Part shown: positions 7,885 to 16,830 of the stretch, in pieces | Layout: every line of letters begins with the position of its first letter | Numbering within the stretch: position 1 is the stretch's first letter | NCBI GenBank assembly: GCA_023435725.1 | Contig: JAEYRD010000237.1 | Span: 1-64,000 of the forward strand | DNA from: Pseudomonadota bacterium | Lineage (GTDB): Bacteria; Pseudomonadota; Alphaproteobacteria; Rhizobiales; Xanthobacteraceae | Direction of reading: 5' to 3' | Length of the DNA stretch: 64,000 nt | Translations under genes and position numbers: made by a program | Notes under the pieces: generated by a model | What the model was told of the DNA's origin: nothing | Databases searched by the model: none | The model's input: only the letters and a program-made list of their open reading frames with translations

Positions 7885-8665
7885 AGAGCGTACCGGGGAA
7901 GGCGCCGCCATCGAGCAGGATGTTCTGCCCGGTGATGAAGCCGGCCTTGGCGCCGCAGAGGAACGCGCAGGCATAGCCGAACTCGTCGGGCTGACCGAAG
8001 CGGCCGGCGGGGTTGAGCTTGGCGCGCTCCGCCAGGATCTGCTCGGGCGTGGTGCCGCGCTTGTCGGCTTCGCCCTTCGCGGTGCTGGTCAGACGATCCG
8101 TCTCGAACGGGCCCGGCAACAGGCCGTTGATGGTAACGTTGTTGATCACCGTCTTGCGCGACAGGCCGGCGATGAACCCGGTGAGGCCCGCGCGCGCACC
8201 GTTGGAGAGGCCGAGAATGTCGATCGGCGCCTTCACCGCGGCCGAGGTAATGTTGACGATGCGGCCGAACTTGCGCGCCATCATGCCGTCCACGGTCGCC
8301 TTGATCAACTCGATCGGCGTCAGCATGTTGGCGTCGATCGCCTTGATCCAGTCGTCGCGGGTCCAGTTGCGGAAATCGCCGGGCGGCGGGCCGCCGGCAT
8401 TGTTGATCAGGATGTCCGGCTCGGGGCAGGCCTTCAGCACGGCCTCGCGGCCCGCCGGCGTCGTGATGTCGCCGACGATCTCGGTGACCGTCACATCAGG
8501 ATAGGCCTTGCGGATGTCGTCCGCCGTTTTCTTCAAGGCTTCGGCGCCGCGCGCAGTCAGCGTCACGTGAACGCCGGCTTCGGCCAGCGAGATGGCGCAG
8601 GCACGCCCTAAGCCCTTGCTGGATGCGCAGACGATGGCGCGGCGACCTTTGATCCCAAGATCCAC
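7883..8665 (-). CDS. SDR-family protein lacking the usual Tyr-Lys catalytic pair
   Basis: 260 aa. The nucleotide-binding region has CASSKGLGRA instead of the exact TGxxxGxG, followed by INNAGGPPPGDF. After the ITSAAVK strand, where YxxxK should stand, the sequence reads LSNGARAGL. A subgroup of 3-oxoacyl-reductase-like SDRs is known to diverge from the catalytic tetrad in this way. The protein at 40823-41602 is of the same subtype. The C terminus FITGQNILLDGGAFPGTL is typical of the SDR fold. Enzymatic function is uncertain; 3-oxoacyl reductase is the usual automatic label. Confidence 0.85.
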   Translation of the reverse strand: MDLGIKGRRAIVCASSKGLGRACAISLAEAGVHVTLTARGAEALKKTADDIRKAYPDVTVTEIVGDITTPAGREAVLKACPEPDILINNAGGPPPGDFRNWTRDDWIKAIDANMLTPIELIKATVDGMMARKFGRIVNITSAAVKAPIDILGLSNGARAGLTGFIAGLSRKTVINNVTINGLLPGPFETDRLTSTAKGEADKRGTTPEQILAERAKLNPAGRFGQPDEFGYACAFLCGAKAGFITGQNILLDGGAFPGTL

Positions 8666-8792
8666 TGTTTCACTCCCGTAATGTCAGGCAGGTTTTGGAT
8701 GGCGGCTACTCTAGCCAACCTCGGCGCCGCTGGTAAGGGACGGGCTCGCGACAAAATGCATGGCGCGATGCGCGGCGATGCAAATGAGCAGG

Positions 8793-9305
8793 CTAAATTC
8801 GCCGTTCCTGCTTGAGGCGATCGATCGCGGAGGCGGCCTCCGGCGGCAGCGATTTGAACCCCATCTGGCCGACCGTCGAGAACAGCGGCCGCAGATGCGA
8901 GCCGGCGAGGAAGGGCGGCTGGCGGTTGGCCGGCACGATCTGGTCGAACACCGCTACCAGCGTGGTGGCGACGAGGCCGACCCTGATGGCGCCGAGCGCG
9001 GCGCCGCCGAGCCGGTCGCCGATGCCGGCCTCGCCGATCGTGTCGTTCAGGATGATGCGGCCGATATGGCCGAACAGCATGCCGACGACCACGAAGATGC
9101 CGAAGAACCAGGTCCAGTTCTGGAGCAGCGGCGAGTTCGGGTTGCCGGTGACTTGCGGCACAATCAGCGGCATCAGCGCGACGGCGATGGGCGCGGCAAG
9201 AAGGTAGGCGAGGATGGTCATGGCGCTGCGGAGCAGGCCGGTCCTGAAACCGAAGCCGATCGCGATGGCGAGCGCGGCATAGATCGCGAGATCGAAACTG
9301 TTCAT
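8793..9305 (-). CDS. CvpA-family inner-membrane protein
   Basis: 170 aa from the ATG at 9305 (MNSFDLAIYAALAIAIGFGF). Four hydrophobic segments are seen at about 5-25, 30-50, 65-85 and 105-125, the usual CvpA topology, with a conserved glycine-rich stretch GDRLGGAALGAIRVGL. The C-terminal tail is polar. The E. coli relative is needed for colicin V production and envelope integrity. Here the gene stands alone, divergent from an SDR gene. Confidence 0.78.
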   Translation of the reverse strand: MNSFDLAIYAALAIAIGFGFRTGLLRSAMTILAYLLAAPIAVALMPLIVPQVTGNPNSPLLQNWTWFFGIFVVVGMLFGHIGRIILNDTIGEAGIGDRLGGAALGAIRVGLVATTLVAVFDQIVPANRQPPFLAGSHLRPLFSTVGQMGFKSLPPEAASAIDRLKQERRI

Positions 9306-9434
9306 AGGCCGCCACCTTGCCTCGATGGAGACGCTTGCTTCAATGGAACGAATGAACGCAGGGTGGATCATTCCGGTTTCAGATTGCTAAAATCGTCTGT
9401 ATTGATGGGCTCCAGAAGCGCGAGGATTCCGCCA

Positions 9435-10196
9435 ATGTCAGACCTGTTCGACGTCAGTAAAGAGACCATCCTCGTGACCGGCGCGAGCCAGGGGCTGGGG
9501 CGACAATTTGCCCGGGTGCTGGCGGCGCATGGCGCGGCTGTCGCGCTTGCCGCGCGGCAGACCGACAAGCTGAAGAGCCTCGAGGAGGAGATCCGCGGCA
9601 AGGGTGGCCGCGCCGCCGCCGTCGCGCTCGACGTCACCGACACCGCATCGATCGCGAGGGCCGTCGATTTCACGGAGGCCGCGCTCGGACCCGTCACGGT
9701 GCTGATCAACAATGCCGGCATCGCCATCGAGAAGCTTGCGACCGAGCAGACCGAGGCCGATTGGGACGCGGTGATCGGTGCCAATCTGAAGGGTGCCTAT
9801 TTTCTCGCGACCGAAGTCGCGCGGCGGATGATCGCGCGCAAGCAGTCAGGCAACATCGTCAACATCGCCTCCGTGCTCGGCACCGGCGTGCTGAAGGCGG
9901 TCTCGCCTTACGCGATCTCCAAGGCCGGCATCATCCAGGCGACCAAGGCGATGGCGCTGGAACTCGCGGGGCAAAACATCCGCATCAACGCGCTCGCGCC
10001 CGGCTACATCGATACCGAGATGAACCACGCCTTCTGGTCGACGCCGTCAGGCGAGCGACTGGCAAAACGCATCCCGCAGCGCCGTGTCGGCGACGAGTCC
10101 GATCTCGACGGCGCGATTTTGCTGCTGGCGTCGAAGGCGTCGCGCTACATGACGGGGAGCGTGATCACCGTCGATGGCGGGTTCTTGTTGAATTGA
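9435..10196 (+). CDS. SDR-family oxidoreductase (classical, NAD(P)-dependent)
   Basis: 253 aa from the ATG at 9435. The cofactor motif TGASQGLGRQ is at about residue 15, NNAGIAIE at about 93, and the active site shows NIASVLG followed by YAISKAG (YxxxK). The terminus GSVITVDGGFLLN fits the 3-oxoacyl-ACP reductase-like class. It is a full-length, probably active dehydrogenase with an unassigned substrate. GAGG lies 9 bp before the start. A strong inverted repeat follows the stop and separates it from the convergent GMC gene. Confidence 0.87.
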   Translation: MSDLFDVSKETILVTGASQGLGRQFARVLAAHGAAVALAARQTDKLKSLEEEIRGKGGRAAAVALDVTDTASIARAVDFTEAALGPVTVLINNAGIAIEKLATEQTEADWDAVIGANLKGAYFLATEVARRMIARKQSGNIVNIASVLGTGVLKAVSPYAISKAGIIQATKAMALELAGQNIRINALAPGYIDTEMNHAFWSTPSGERLAKRIPQRRVGDESDLDGAILLLASKASRYMTGSVITVDGGFLLN

Positions 10197-10199
10197 ACT

Positions 10200-10235
10200 C
10201 TTCTCCCTCTCCCCGCAAGCGGAGAGAGGGAGAAG
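10200..10235. terminator. Bidirectional hairpin terminator between convergent genes
   Basis: CTTCTCCCTCTCC pairs with GGAGAGAGGGAGAAG across a CCGCAAGC loop with a 2-base bulge. It occupies the whole 41-bp gap between the SDR stop and the GMC stop, so it can end transcripts from both sides. Confidence 0.6.
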
Positions 10236-10237
10236 AA

Positions 10238-11836
10238 CTACCGCATCTCCGCCCGGATCATATCCGCCGCCTTCTCCCCGATCATGATCGTCGGCGCATT
10301 GGTGTTGCCGCCAATCAGCGTCGGCATGATCGAGGCATCGACGACTCGCAGGCCTTCCACGCCGTGCACCTTCAGCTTCGGATCGACCACCGCCATCGCG
10401 TCCGTGCCCATCTTGCAGGTGCCGACCGGGTGATAGACGGTGTCGACGCGCTCGCGCAGCAATGCGCGGATGTCGTCGTCGGTGCGCACATTGGCGGTGA
10501 ACATGTCCTTGGTCTGGAGCGCGCGCAGCGCCGGCGTCTCCATCAGCCGCCGCGTGGTCTTGAAGCCGGCGACCATCGTCTCGAGATCGTCTGCTTCGCC
10601 AAGAAAGTTCGGGTCGATCAGCGGCGCCTGCATCGCATCGCCGCTCGCAAGCGCAACGCTGCCGCGGCTCTTCGGCCTGAGCAGGCAGACATGGCAGGAG
10701 AAACCGGTGCCGCCGTGGCGCTTGCGGCCGTGGTCGTCGACCATCGCCATGCCGAAATGCAGCTGGATGTCGGGAATGTCGAGATCGGGCCGCGTCTTCA
10801 GGAAGCCGCCGCATTCGGCGAAATTGGAGGTGAGGGGACCGCGGCGCTCCCGCCTGTATTGCAGAATGGCGCGGATCAGCCGCGGCATGCCCTTCAGCGA
10901 GATGCCGGCGAAATTGGGATTGTCGGACATGTAGCCGAAGATGAAGTCGGGATGGTCCTGCAAGTTCTGACCGACGCCCGGCAAATGATGCACGCCTGCA
11001 ATGCCGTGCGCGCGAAGCGCGGTGGCGTCGCCGATGCCCGACAGCATCAGCAGCTGCGGCGACTGGAACGCGCCGGCAGCCAGGATCAGTTCGCGACGGG
11101 CGCGAAGCTGCCTGACCTCCTTGCCCTGCCGATACTCGACGCCGACGGCGCGCTTGCCCTCGAACAGGATGCGCGTCGCGTGCGCCTGCGTCTCGACGCG
11201 CAAGTTCGCGCGCTTGCCCATGTGCGGGTGCACATAGGCGCGGGCCGCGCTCCAGCGCTCGCCGTTCTTCTGCGTCACCTGGTAGATGCCGAGGCCCTCG
11301 TGGTCCTCTGCGTTGAAATCCTCGCGGATGCGGAATTGGCCTTCCTGTGCCGCCTGCAGGAAAATCTGCTGGACCGGATTGCCGGAGCGTAAGCGATTCA
11401 CCGCGAGCGGGCCGCCCTTGCCGTGATACTCGCCGTCGAAATCGGCGTTGTTCTCCGAGCGCTTGAAGTAAGGCAGCACGTCGGCATAGGACCAGCCGGC
11501 ATTGCCGAGCGAAGCCCAATGGTCGTAGTCGGCGCGGTGGCCGCGGATGTAGACCATGGCATTGATCGCCGAGGAGCCGCCGAGGCCCTTGCCGCGCGGC
11601 TGATAGCCAATGCGGCCGTTCAGCCCTTTCTGCGGCACGGTGTTGAAGGCCCAGTTGTTGACGTTGCCGGCGACCATGAGCACCAGCGCGCCCGGCGTGG
11701 TGACGACCCAGTTGTCACACGCGCCGCCGGCGTCGAGCAGCGCGACCGATGTCGCCGCATCCTCCGACAGCCGCCCCGCCACCGCGCAGCCGCCCGAGCC
11801 CGCGCCCACGACGACGAAATCGAATGTGTCAGTCAC
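10238..11836 (-). CDS. GMC-family FAD-dependent oxidoreductase (choline/alcohol dehydrogenase-like)
   Basis: 532 aa from a GTG at 11836 with GGGGGA 8 bp upstream. The FAD-binding motif GAGSGGCAVAGRLSE is at residues 12-26, the first GMC signature (GKGLGGSSAINAM) near 83-95, and the second in GAFQSPQLLMLSGIG near 255. The C terminus has the active-site His in YHPVGTCKMG and the Asn in GGNTNAPTIMIGEKAA. The family oxidises alcohols to aldehydes and passes electrons to oxygen or quinones. An aldehyde dehydrogenase gene precedes it on the same strand, so the pair may carry out alcohol, aldehyde, acid oxidation. Confidence 0.92.
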   Translation of the reverse strand: MTDTFDFVVVGAGSGGCAVAGRLSEDAATSVALLDAGGACDNWVVTTPGALVLMVAGNVNNWAFNTVPQKGLNGRIGYQPRGKGLGGSSAINAMVYIRGHRADYDHWASLGNAGWSYADVLPYFKRSENNADFDGEYHGKGGPLAVNRLRSGNPVQQIFLQAAQEGQFRIREDFNAEDHEGLGIYQVTQKNGERWSAARAYVHPHMGKRANLRVETQAHATRILFEGKRAVGVEYRQGKEVRQLRARRELILAAGAFQSPQLLMLSGIGDATALRAHGIAGVHHLPGVGQNLQDHPDFIFGYMSDNPNFAGISLKGMPRLIRAILQYRRERRGPLTSNFAECGGFLKTRPDLDIPDIQLHFGMAMVDDHGRKRHGGTGFSCHVCLLRPKSRGSVALASGDAMQAPLIDPNFLGEADDLETMVAGFKTTRRLMETPALRALQTKDMFTANVRTDDDIRALLRERVDTVYHPVGTCKMGTDAMAVVDPKLKVHGVEGLRVVDASIMPTLIGGNTNAPTIMIGEKAADMIRAEMR

Positions 11837-11865
11837 TTGTTTTTCCCCCTGCGATTTTTGTTTTC

Positions 11866-11968
11866 GTCATTTCGGGGCGCGCGTAGCGCGAGCCCGGAAT
11901 CCATTCGTCCGCGTTACGTGCTGCGAAATGGATTCCGGGTTCGATGCTGCGCATCGCCCCGGAATGAC
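11866..11968. repeat. Palindromic repeat type B, copy 2
   Basis: GTCATTTCGGGGCGC at the left and GCATCGCCCCGGAATGAC at the right enclose CCGGAATCCATTCGTC and its near complement GAAATGGATTCCGG. It shares outer motifs with 6083-6175. It lies between the GMC and aldehyde dehydrogenase genes, and may attenuate transcription between them. Confidence 0.82.
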
Positions 11969-11983
11969 AGTGTTTGTGTGGCT

Positions 11984-13429
11984 CTACGACATGAACCGCA
12001 TCAGCTTCTCCAGCCGCGCAATCTTGCCGCCATAGGGCGGGTAGAGATCGGCGAGGCGGTTGAACTTGGAGCGGTAGAACACCGGCTTCAGCTTGCTGAA
12101 CGTGCGAAACCCCCATTCGCCGTGATAGGCGCCGGTACCGGATGCGCCGACGCCGCCCATCGGCTGGTTGATTTGCGTGAAGTGGAACAGGCAGTCGTTG
12201 ACGGTGACGCCGCCGGAGATCGTGCGCGCCAGCACCTCGTCGCGCGCGTCGTCGTCCTTGCCGAACCAGTAGAGTGCGAGCGGCCGGTCGCGCCGGTTGA
12301 CGAAAGCGATCGCCTCCGCCGGATCGCGATAGCCGAGCACCGGCAGTACCGGGCCAAAAATCTCCTCCTGCATCAGCGCCATTTCTTCGGTCGCGCCGGC
12401 GATCAGCGTCGGCGGGAATTTGCGGTGCGCCTTCCAGTTGGGATCGTCGGGCTTTGCCGGCTGCAGGATCTTGGCGCCGCGCTGGGCCGCATCCGCGACG
12501 AGGGCCTCGAGCCGCGCATAATGCCGGTCGGAGATGATCGAGGTGTAGTCCTTGTTGGCGGGATCGGTGCCGAACATGCGCCGCATCTGTGCGCGGACTT
12601 TTTCGGCGAAGGCCTGCAACGAGCCCTCGGGCACCAGCACATAGTCCGGTGCGATGCAGGTCTGCCCGGCATTGAGCAGCTTTCCGTAGGCGATGCGCTC
12701 GGCCGCTTCCTCCAGATCGGCGGAGGCGTCGATGATCGCGGGCGACTTGCCGCCGAGCTCGAGCGTGACCGGCGTAAGATTGCGCCCCGCGGCCTCCGCG
12801 ACCAGCCGCCCCACCCGGGTCGAGCCGGTAAACACGAGATGATCGAACGGCAGTGCCGCAAAGGCCTTTGCGATTTCCTCCTCGATGCCGGTGACGAGCA
12901 TCTCGGTCGCATCGAACCTCTCGGCGACCGTCTCCCTCAGCAGCGCCGAGAAATGCGGCACCAGCTCGCTCGGCTTGATGATGACACGGTTGCCGGCGGC
13001 GATCGCGCCGATCGCGGGCGCGAGCGTGAGCTGGAGCGGATAATTCCACGGCGCGATGATGCCGACGACGCCGAGCGGCTGCGGGATCAGCCGGTTGCGC
13101 GCGGGCAGGAATTGCAGCGCGGTGGCGACGCGCTGCGGCGCCATCCAGCTCTTCAGGTGCTTGGTGGCGTGCCGGATCTCGGAGAACACCAGCATCATCT
13201 CGGCGATGGTGGTCTCGACGGCCGAGCGGTGGCCGAAATCGGCCGAGATCGCCTGCCGGAAGCGCTCCTCGTTGTCGGCGACCACGGCTCGCAGCCGTGC
13301 CAGCCGGTCGAGCCGAACGGCGAGGTCAGGCGCCGGCTCGGCCCGCGACCGCGCGAACATGGCATGGAAGGCGTCCTCGAGAGCCCGAAGCGGGGCGCTC
13401 GGCAGGGATCGGTCCAAGGTCTGCTCCAT
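11984..13429 (-). CDS. calB: Coniferyl-aldehyde-dehydrogenase-type aldehyde dehydrogenase
   Basis: 481 aa from the ATG at 13429, preceded by GGGGAG. The open frame continues upstream, but that part has no family similarity. IAPWNYPLQL (about 125-134), the catalytic Glu224 in LELGGKSP and the catalytic Cys258 in NAGQTC are present, as is GASGTGAYHG near the C terminus. Length and the short C-terminal region fit the class-3 / CalB group that oxidises coniferyl and similar aromatic aldehydes with NAD+. It probably works with the adjacent GMC alcohol oxidase. The gene symbol is by family resemblance. Confidence 0.85.
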   Translation of the reverse strand: MEQTLDRSLPSAPLRALEDAFHAMFARSRAEPAPDLAVRLDRLARLRAVVADNEERFRQAISADFGHRSAVETTIAEMMLVFSEIRHATKHLKSWMAPQRVATALQFLPARNRLIPQPLGVVGIIAPWNYPLQLTLAPAIGAIAAGNRVIIKPSELVPHFSALLRETVAERFDATEMLVTGIEEEIAKAFAALPFDHLVFTGSTRVGRLVAEAAGRNLTPVTLELGGKSPAIIDASADLEEAAERIAYGKLLNAGQTCIAPDYVLVPEGSLQAFAEKVRAQMRRMFGTDPANKDYTSIISDRHYARLEALVADAAQRGAKILQPAKPDDPNWKAHRKFPPTLIAGATEEMALMQEEIFGPVLPVLGYRDPAEAIAFVNRRDRPLALYWFGKDDDARDEVLARTISGGVTVNDCLFHFTQINQPMGGVGASGTGAYHGEWGFRTFSKLKPVFYRSKFNRLADLYPPYGGKIARLEKLMRFMS

Positions 13430-13737
13430 GGCGGTCTCCCCTGAAAGGGCGTTTGCCCCCTGTTTTGTTGCCGCAAGCTGGCGCTTTGCGGAACTTCTGG
13501 CAAGAGCGCGCGAAACGGGCCCGAAAACAGTCCACTGACTGTCATAAAGTCGAAAAAAACGTTCCCGCGGCCCTTTCCAAAGGCAGCTTGGGTTGATACA
13601 TACGCCTCGCACCCGACGGGCTTTGCCCCGGGTTGCCTTCCAAGGAAGCCTTTGGGACGCGAGAGCAAGCCACGCGAACAGCGCCGGCCCTCAATCCACC
13701 GTCCCCGGCCTTTCGACGAAGGCGTGCAACAGTTTAA
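13430..13737. other. 308-bp intergenic region upstream of both calB and tRNA-fMet
   Basis: It holds the leader of the leftward aldehyde dehydrogenase gene and the promoter region of the rightward tRNA gene. I see no convincing open frame, no repeat of the types found elsewhere in the window, and no clear palindrome. A short A-rich patch (AAAAAAACG) lies near 13550. Confidence 0.5.
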
Positions 13738-13814
<77 letters not shown>

Positions 13815-13827
13815 CACGATACCGACA

Positions 13828-13861
13828 CTCCCGCAGCCCCGCTGCGGGAGTTTTGGTTTTT
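13828..13861 (+). terminator. Intrinsic terminator of tRNA-fMet
   Basis: CTCCCGCAG (13828-13836) pairs perfectly with CTGCGGGAG (13842-13850) across a CCCCG loop and is followed by TTTTGGTTTTT. It lies 14 bp after the encoded CCA. Confidence 0.88.
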
Positions 13862-13902
13862 GCAGCCTTCTCGTTGCCTTGGCGAGCAATCCAACCGGCG
13901 CC

Positions 13903-14541
13903 GTTCGATTTCATCGCGCGGAATGGTGCGACCATTTGAGCATGAACCGTTCGTGACATGCGCAGAGCAAACGAAGCGATCCGCCCCCGCAGCGAAATCG
14001 GACCGCTACAGTAGCCGCAGAAGATAAGCCCTGACAGCAGCGACCTTGGAAGGCGGGCGCTGTTAAGCCGATTCTTGGCGTGGTGTTCGCGCACGGCCTC
14101 AGTCACGTTGGCGTATTTGTCGGCGATTTCGTTCTGGCGCGTCTTCGCAGCCTGCCAAAGTGCATCGTCGAGAATACGTAGCTCCGGAACGTCCGTGACG
14201 ATCCATTTTGACTCCGGATTGAGCCACGAGACGCGTCGCCCCGTCGACGGATCTTTCACATAGCGCTGGCAGTTCCAGACCAAGCGACCGATGTAGAGTT
14301 CGCTATTGATGTTGCGGGTCCCGCGCTTAACCTGGCCGCGGATGCTCGTGTCGTTCCACATCTTCCCTTCTGGGCCGGCGACACTCTCTTGATTGAGCGT
14401 CTTGGCAATCGAGCGTGGGCTAATACCACAGGCGAAGTCGCGGAAGATGCGACGGATCACGTTAGCTTGGGCTGCGTCAATCTCGCGGGCTCCTCGGATC
14501 GATGTGGTCCCGCCGTTGGGCGAGAGCCGGAAGTCATCCAC
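13903..14541 (-). pseudogene. Large serine recombinase remnant (truncated and frameshifted)
   Basis: The frame from 14541 encodes the middle of a large serine recombinase: EIDAAQANVIRRIFRDFACG, SPRSIAKTLN, the W-x-DTSIRGQVKRGT motif, ELYIGRLVWN and YVKDP, followed by the start of the zinc-ribbon (SGLIFCGYC). At about 13990 the frame shifts by one base: the next frame continues the family sequence as DRFVCSAHVTNGSCSNGRT followed by an IPRDE-like end. The N-terminal catalytic resolvase domain is missing, since a stop codon stands just before the apparent start. It is therefore not functional. Its place next to tRNA-fMet suggests an old integrated element. Confidence 0.8.
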
Positions 14542-14642
14542 TCAAGTTGGGACTTTCCGCTCGTGGACCCATTGCGGACCTTCAGTTTGGTATTCCGTAT
14601 CTAAAATCTACCTATCGAGCATGCATACAGTCTCGAATAATT

Positions 14643-15500
14643 TCAAAGCTGAATGGCCTTGAACGCCGCAATCAGCGGGTTTGAGCGCGCAGCCAAGTGA
14701 AAAACATGTTCGGGGTGACTTTGTTCGAAGTCGACCACGCGGAGCTTGCGGATTCCATCCTTACGGCTCGAGCCCAATTCCCACATGAAGCCGATCCCGA
14801 GACCATTTGCCACGGCTTCATGGACGCCGTCGCGCGTATCGAGCACCATGGTTGGCCTGGGGGAAAGACCTGCTGCATGAAATCCCCTGTCTACCACCTT
14901 CTGCGTGGATGACGTCGCAGTCCTGAAAATTAGAGGGTGGCGCATGAGCTCGACGCAACTCGTTTTAGCGAGTTGCGCCAGCGAGGAGTCCTCGGCGACG
15001 ATGGCGACGACGTCCTGCTTTACGCAGACCTTCCGCGCGAAGCGGCCGTCATCGGGAACGTTCGGCAGCACGCCTAAATCGACCCGCTGCTCTACGACGG
15101 CTGCAATGATTTTGACCCAGGATCCGAGTTCCACCTTCACTTGAACGCCGGGAAACCGGCGCCGGAATTCCCGGATCAGCGCCATGCCAGGCATTGAGTT
15201 GCCTAGCCCGATCTGAAACGTCCCGGTCTCTAGGTTTGCGTGCTGCTTCAGCAGTCGCGATGCTTCGGTCTCGCAGCGCTCGGATTCGGCCGTCAAGCGG
15301 TAGAGCTCGGTAGATAGAGCCGTCGGCGCGATCGTCCGACCGCTGCGCTCGAACAGCGTGACATTGGCCTCCCGTTCGATGTCACGGACCGACTGCGTGA
15401 TCGCCGGTTGCGACAGGCCGAGCTTTTTGGCCGCGGCCGAGAAGCTTCCGGTCTCCAAAACAGCGTTGAAGGCGCGGACCCGCGCACTGGTCAGAAACAT
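14643..15500 (-). CDS. LysR-family transcriptional regulator
   Basis: 285 aa. The winged helix-turn-helix is at residues 3-62 (FNAVLETGSFSAAAKKLGLS then QPAITQSVRDIE), followed by the type-2 periplasmic-binding-like effector domain from about 90. It is transcribed away from the ABC importer, phosphodiesterase and phosphatase operon that starts at 15636, with 135 bp between them. By the usual LysR arrangement it should activate that operon in response to an imported compound and repress itself. The ligand is unknown. Confidence 0.9.
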   Translation of the reverse strand: MFLTSARVRAFNAVLETGSFSAAAKKLGLSQPAITQSVRDIEREANVTLFERSGRTIAPTALSTELYRLTAESERCETEASRLLKQHANLETGTFQIGLGNSMPGMALIREFRRRFPGVQVKVELGSWVKIIAAVVEQRVDLGVLPNVPDDGRFARKVCVKQDVVAIVAEDSSLAQLAKTSCVELMRHPLIFRTATSSTQKVVDRGFHAAGLSPRPTMVLDTRDGVHEAVANGLGIGFMWELGSSRKDGIRKLRVVDFEQSHPEHVFHLAARSNPLIAAFKAIQL

Positions 15501-15543
15501 CTAGGTCTTTTCCCCGCTGCGGGAAACCCGCGGCTCTTGTGTG

Positions 15544-15583
15544 CATAAGCATAAGCTTAGCTAATGAATGTAACAGGCCTGTT
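15544..15583. promoter_or_regulatory. Candidate LysR binding region in the divergent promoter
   Basis: CATAAGC (15544-15550) and GCTAATG (15560-15566) form a near-palindrome of the T-N11-A kind, overlapping the 8-bp palindrome TAAGCTTA. A perfect 12-bp palindrome AACAGGCCTGTT follows at 15572-15583. Both lie between the regulator and the importer operon. The assignment rests on position and symmetry only. Confidence 0.45.
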
Positions 15584-15635
15584 GCATTGAGGGGCCAATT
15601 GCTTCCGCGAAACATCTCTCGCGACGGAGGCGCTT

Positions 15636-16829
15636 TTGGCCACGATCAGCTTGCGCGACATCAAGAAGGCGTTCGGTGCCACCAGTGTGCTGGGAGGCGT
15701 CGATCTCGACGTCACCGACGGTGAGTTCGTGTCCTTGGTCGGGCCGTCCGGGTGCGGCAAATCGACCCTGATGCGCATCATCGCGGGCCTCGAAGACCAG
15801 TCCAGCGGCGAGGTACTGATCGGCGGCCGGAACGTCGCCGGCGTGAGACCCAGCGCCCGCGATCTTGCGATGGTGTTCCAGTCATACGCGCTCTACCCGC
15901 ATCTGTCGGTCGAGCGGAACATGATGACGCCGCTGCTGCTGCGCGATCTCACGCTGTTGGAGCGGCTGCCGTTGCTTGGGCGCTTTGCGCCTGGCCGCCG
16001 CCGGAAATTGCGGTCGATCCATGCCGCCGTCAGCGAGACCGCGCGGACGCTCAAGATTGGGCCGTTGCTGCAGCGCAAGCCAGGTCAACTGTCTGGCGGC
16101 CAGCGGCAGCGCGTAGCGCTAGGACGGGCGATGGTGCGAAAGCCGGTCGCTTTCCTCATGGACGAACCGTTGTCCAATCTCGATGCGGCGCTGCGCGTTC
16201 ACATGCGGACCGAACTGGCCGAACTTCATCGCGCATTGGGCGCGACCTTCATCTACGTCACGCACGATCAGGCCGAAGCCTTGACGATGTCAGACCGCAT
16301 CGCCGTGATGATGGGCGGCAAGATCCTGCAGGTCGCGTCTCCCGACGAGATCTATGACGAGCCGCGCGACCTCAGAGTGGCGGAGTTCATCGGGACCCCG
16401 AAGATCAACACGCTGCCGGCTACCGTCGACGCTGAGGGCCGCATCGATGTGCTCGGCTGGACATTGCCCCGCCGGCTCGTCGAGAGGCCTGGCGCGGTCA
16501 CGGTGGCTGTGCGTCCCGAGCATATCGCGATCGGCCCCGTCGGTGGCGAACAGACGCTTGAGGCTCAAATTATCCATAAGGAAAACTTGGGATCGGATGT
16601 GTTCGTACACGCAGCCTTAGGTGGAAGCGCTTTGGCCAGCGGGCGTCGTGCGATCGTCCGTTCGTCCCCCGACCTTGCACGATCCCTAACGATCGGAGCC
16701 GCCGTTCAGCTGCGGCTCGATCCTGCGAAGACTATGGTTTTCGGCGCCGATCAAGCGCGCCTGACGTTCCGCGAACCAGCTCCGGCCCGCGATCAATCGT
16801 TGGCTCGTCCGGCGTTGGCGGGTGCTTGA
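15636..16829 (+). CDS. ABC transporter ATP-binding protein (UgpC/MalK type)
   Basis: 397 aa from a TTG at 15636, chosen because GGAGG ends 6 bp upstream. Walker A GPSGCGKST, the Q-loop MVFQSYALYP, signature LSGGQRQRVALGRAM, Walker B FLMDEPLSNLD and the H-loop THDQAEA are all present. Residues beyond 240 form the OB-type regulatory domain of the CUT1 family (VRPEHIAIGP). A roughly 30-residue insert (LERLPLLGRFAPGRRRKLRS) follows the Q-loop, in the helical domain. It powers the importer made with the next three genes and overlaps or abuts the first permease. Confidence 0.9.
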   Translation: MATISLRDIKKAFGATSVLGGVDLDVTDGEFVSLVGPSGCGKSTLMRIIAGLEDQSSGEVLIGGRNVAGVRPSARDLAMVFQSYALYPHLSVERNMMTPLLLRDLTLLERLPLLGRFAPGRRRKLRSIHAAVSETARTLKIGPLLQRKPGQLSGGQRQRVALGRAMVRKPVAFLMDEPLSNLDAALRVHMRTELAELHRALGATFIYVTHDQAEALTMSDRIAVMMGGKILQVASPDEIYDEPRDLRVAEFIGTPKINTLPATVDAEGRIDVLGWTLPRRLVERPGAVTVAVRPEHIAIGPVGGEQTLEAQIIHKENLGSDVFVHAALGGSALASGRRAIVRSSPDLARSLTIGAAVQLRLDPAKTMVFGADQARLTFREPAPARDQSLARPALAGA

Positions 16830-16830
16830 G

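Noticed and set aside
11423..13444. 673-codon open frame on the plus strand
   Set aside because: It is antisense to the GMC and aldehyde dehydrogenase genes; high GC keeps it open and it shows no family motifs.
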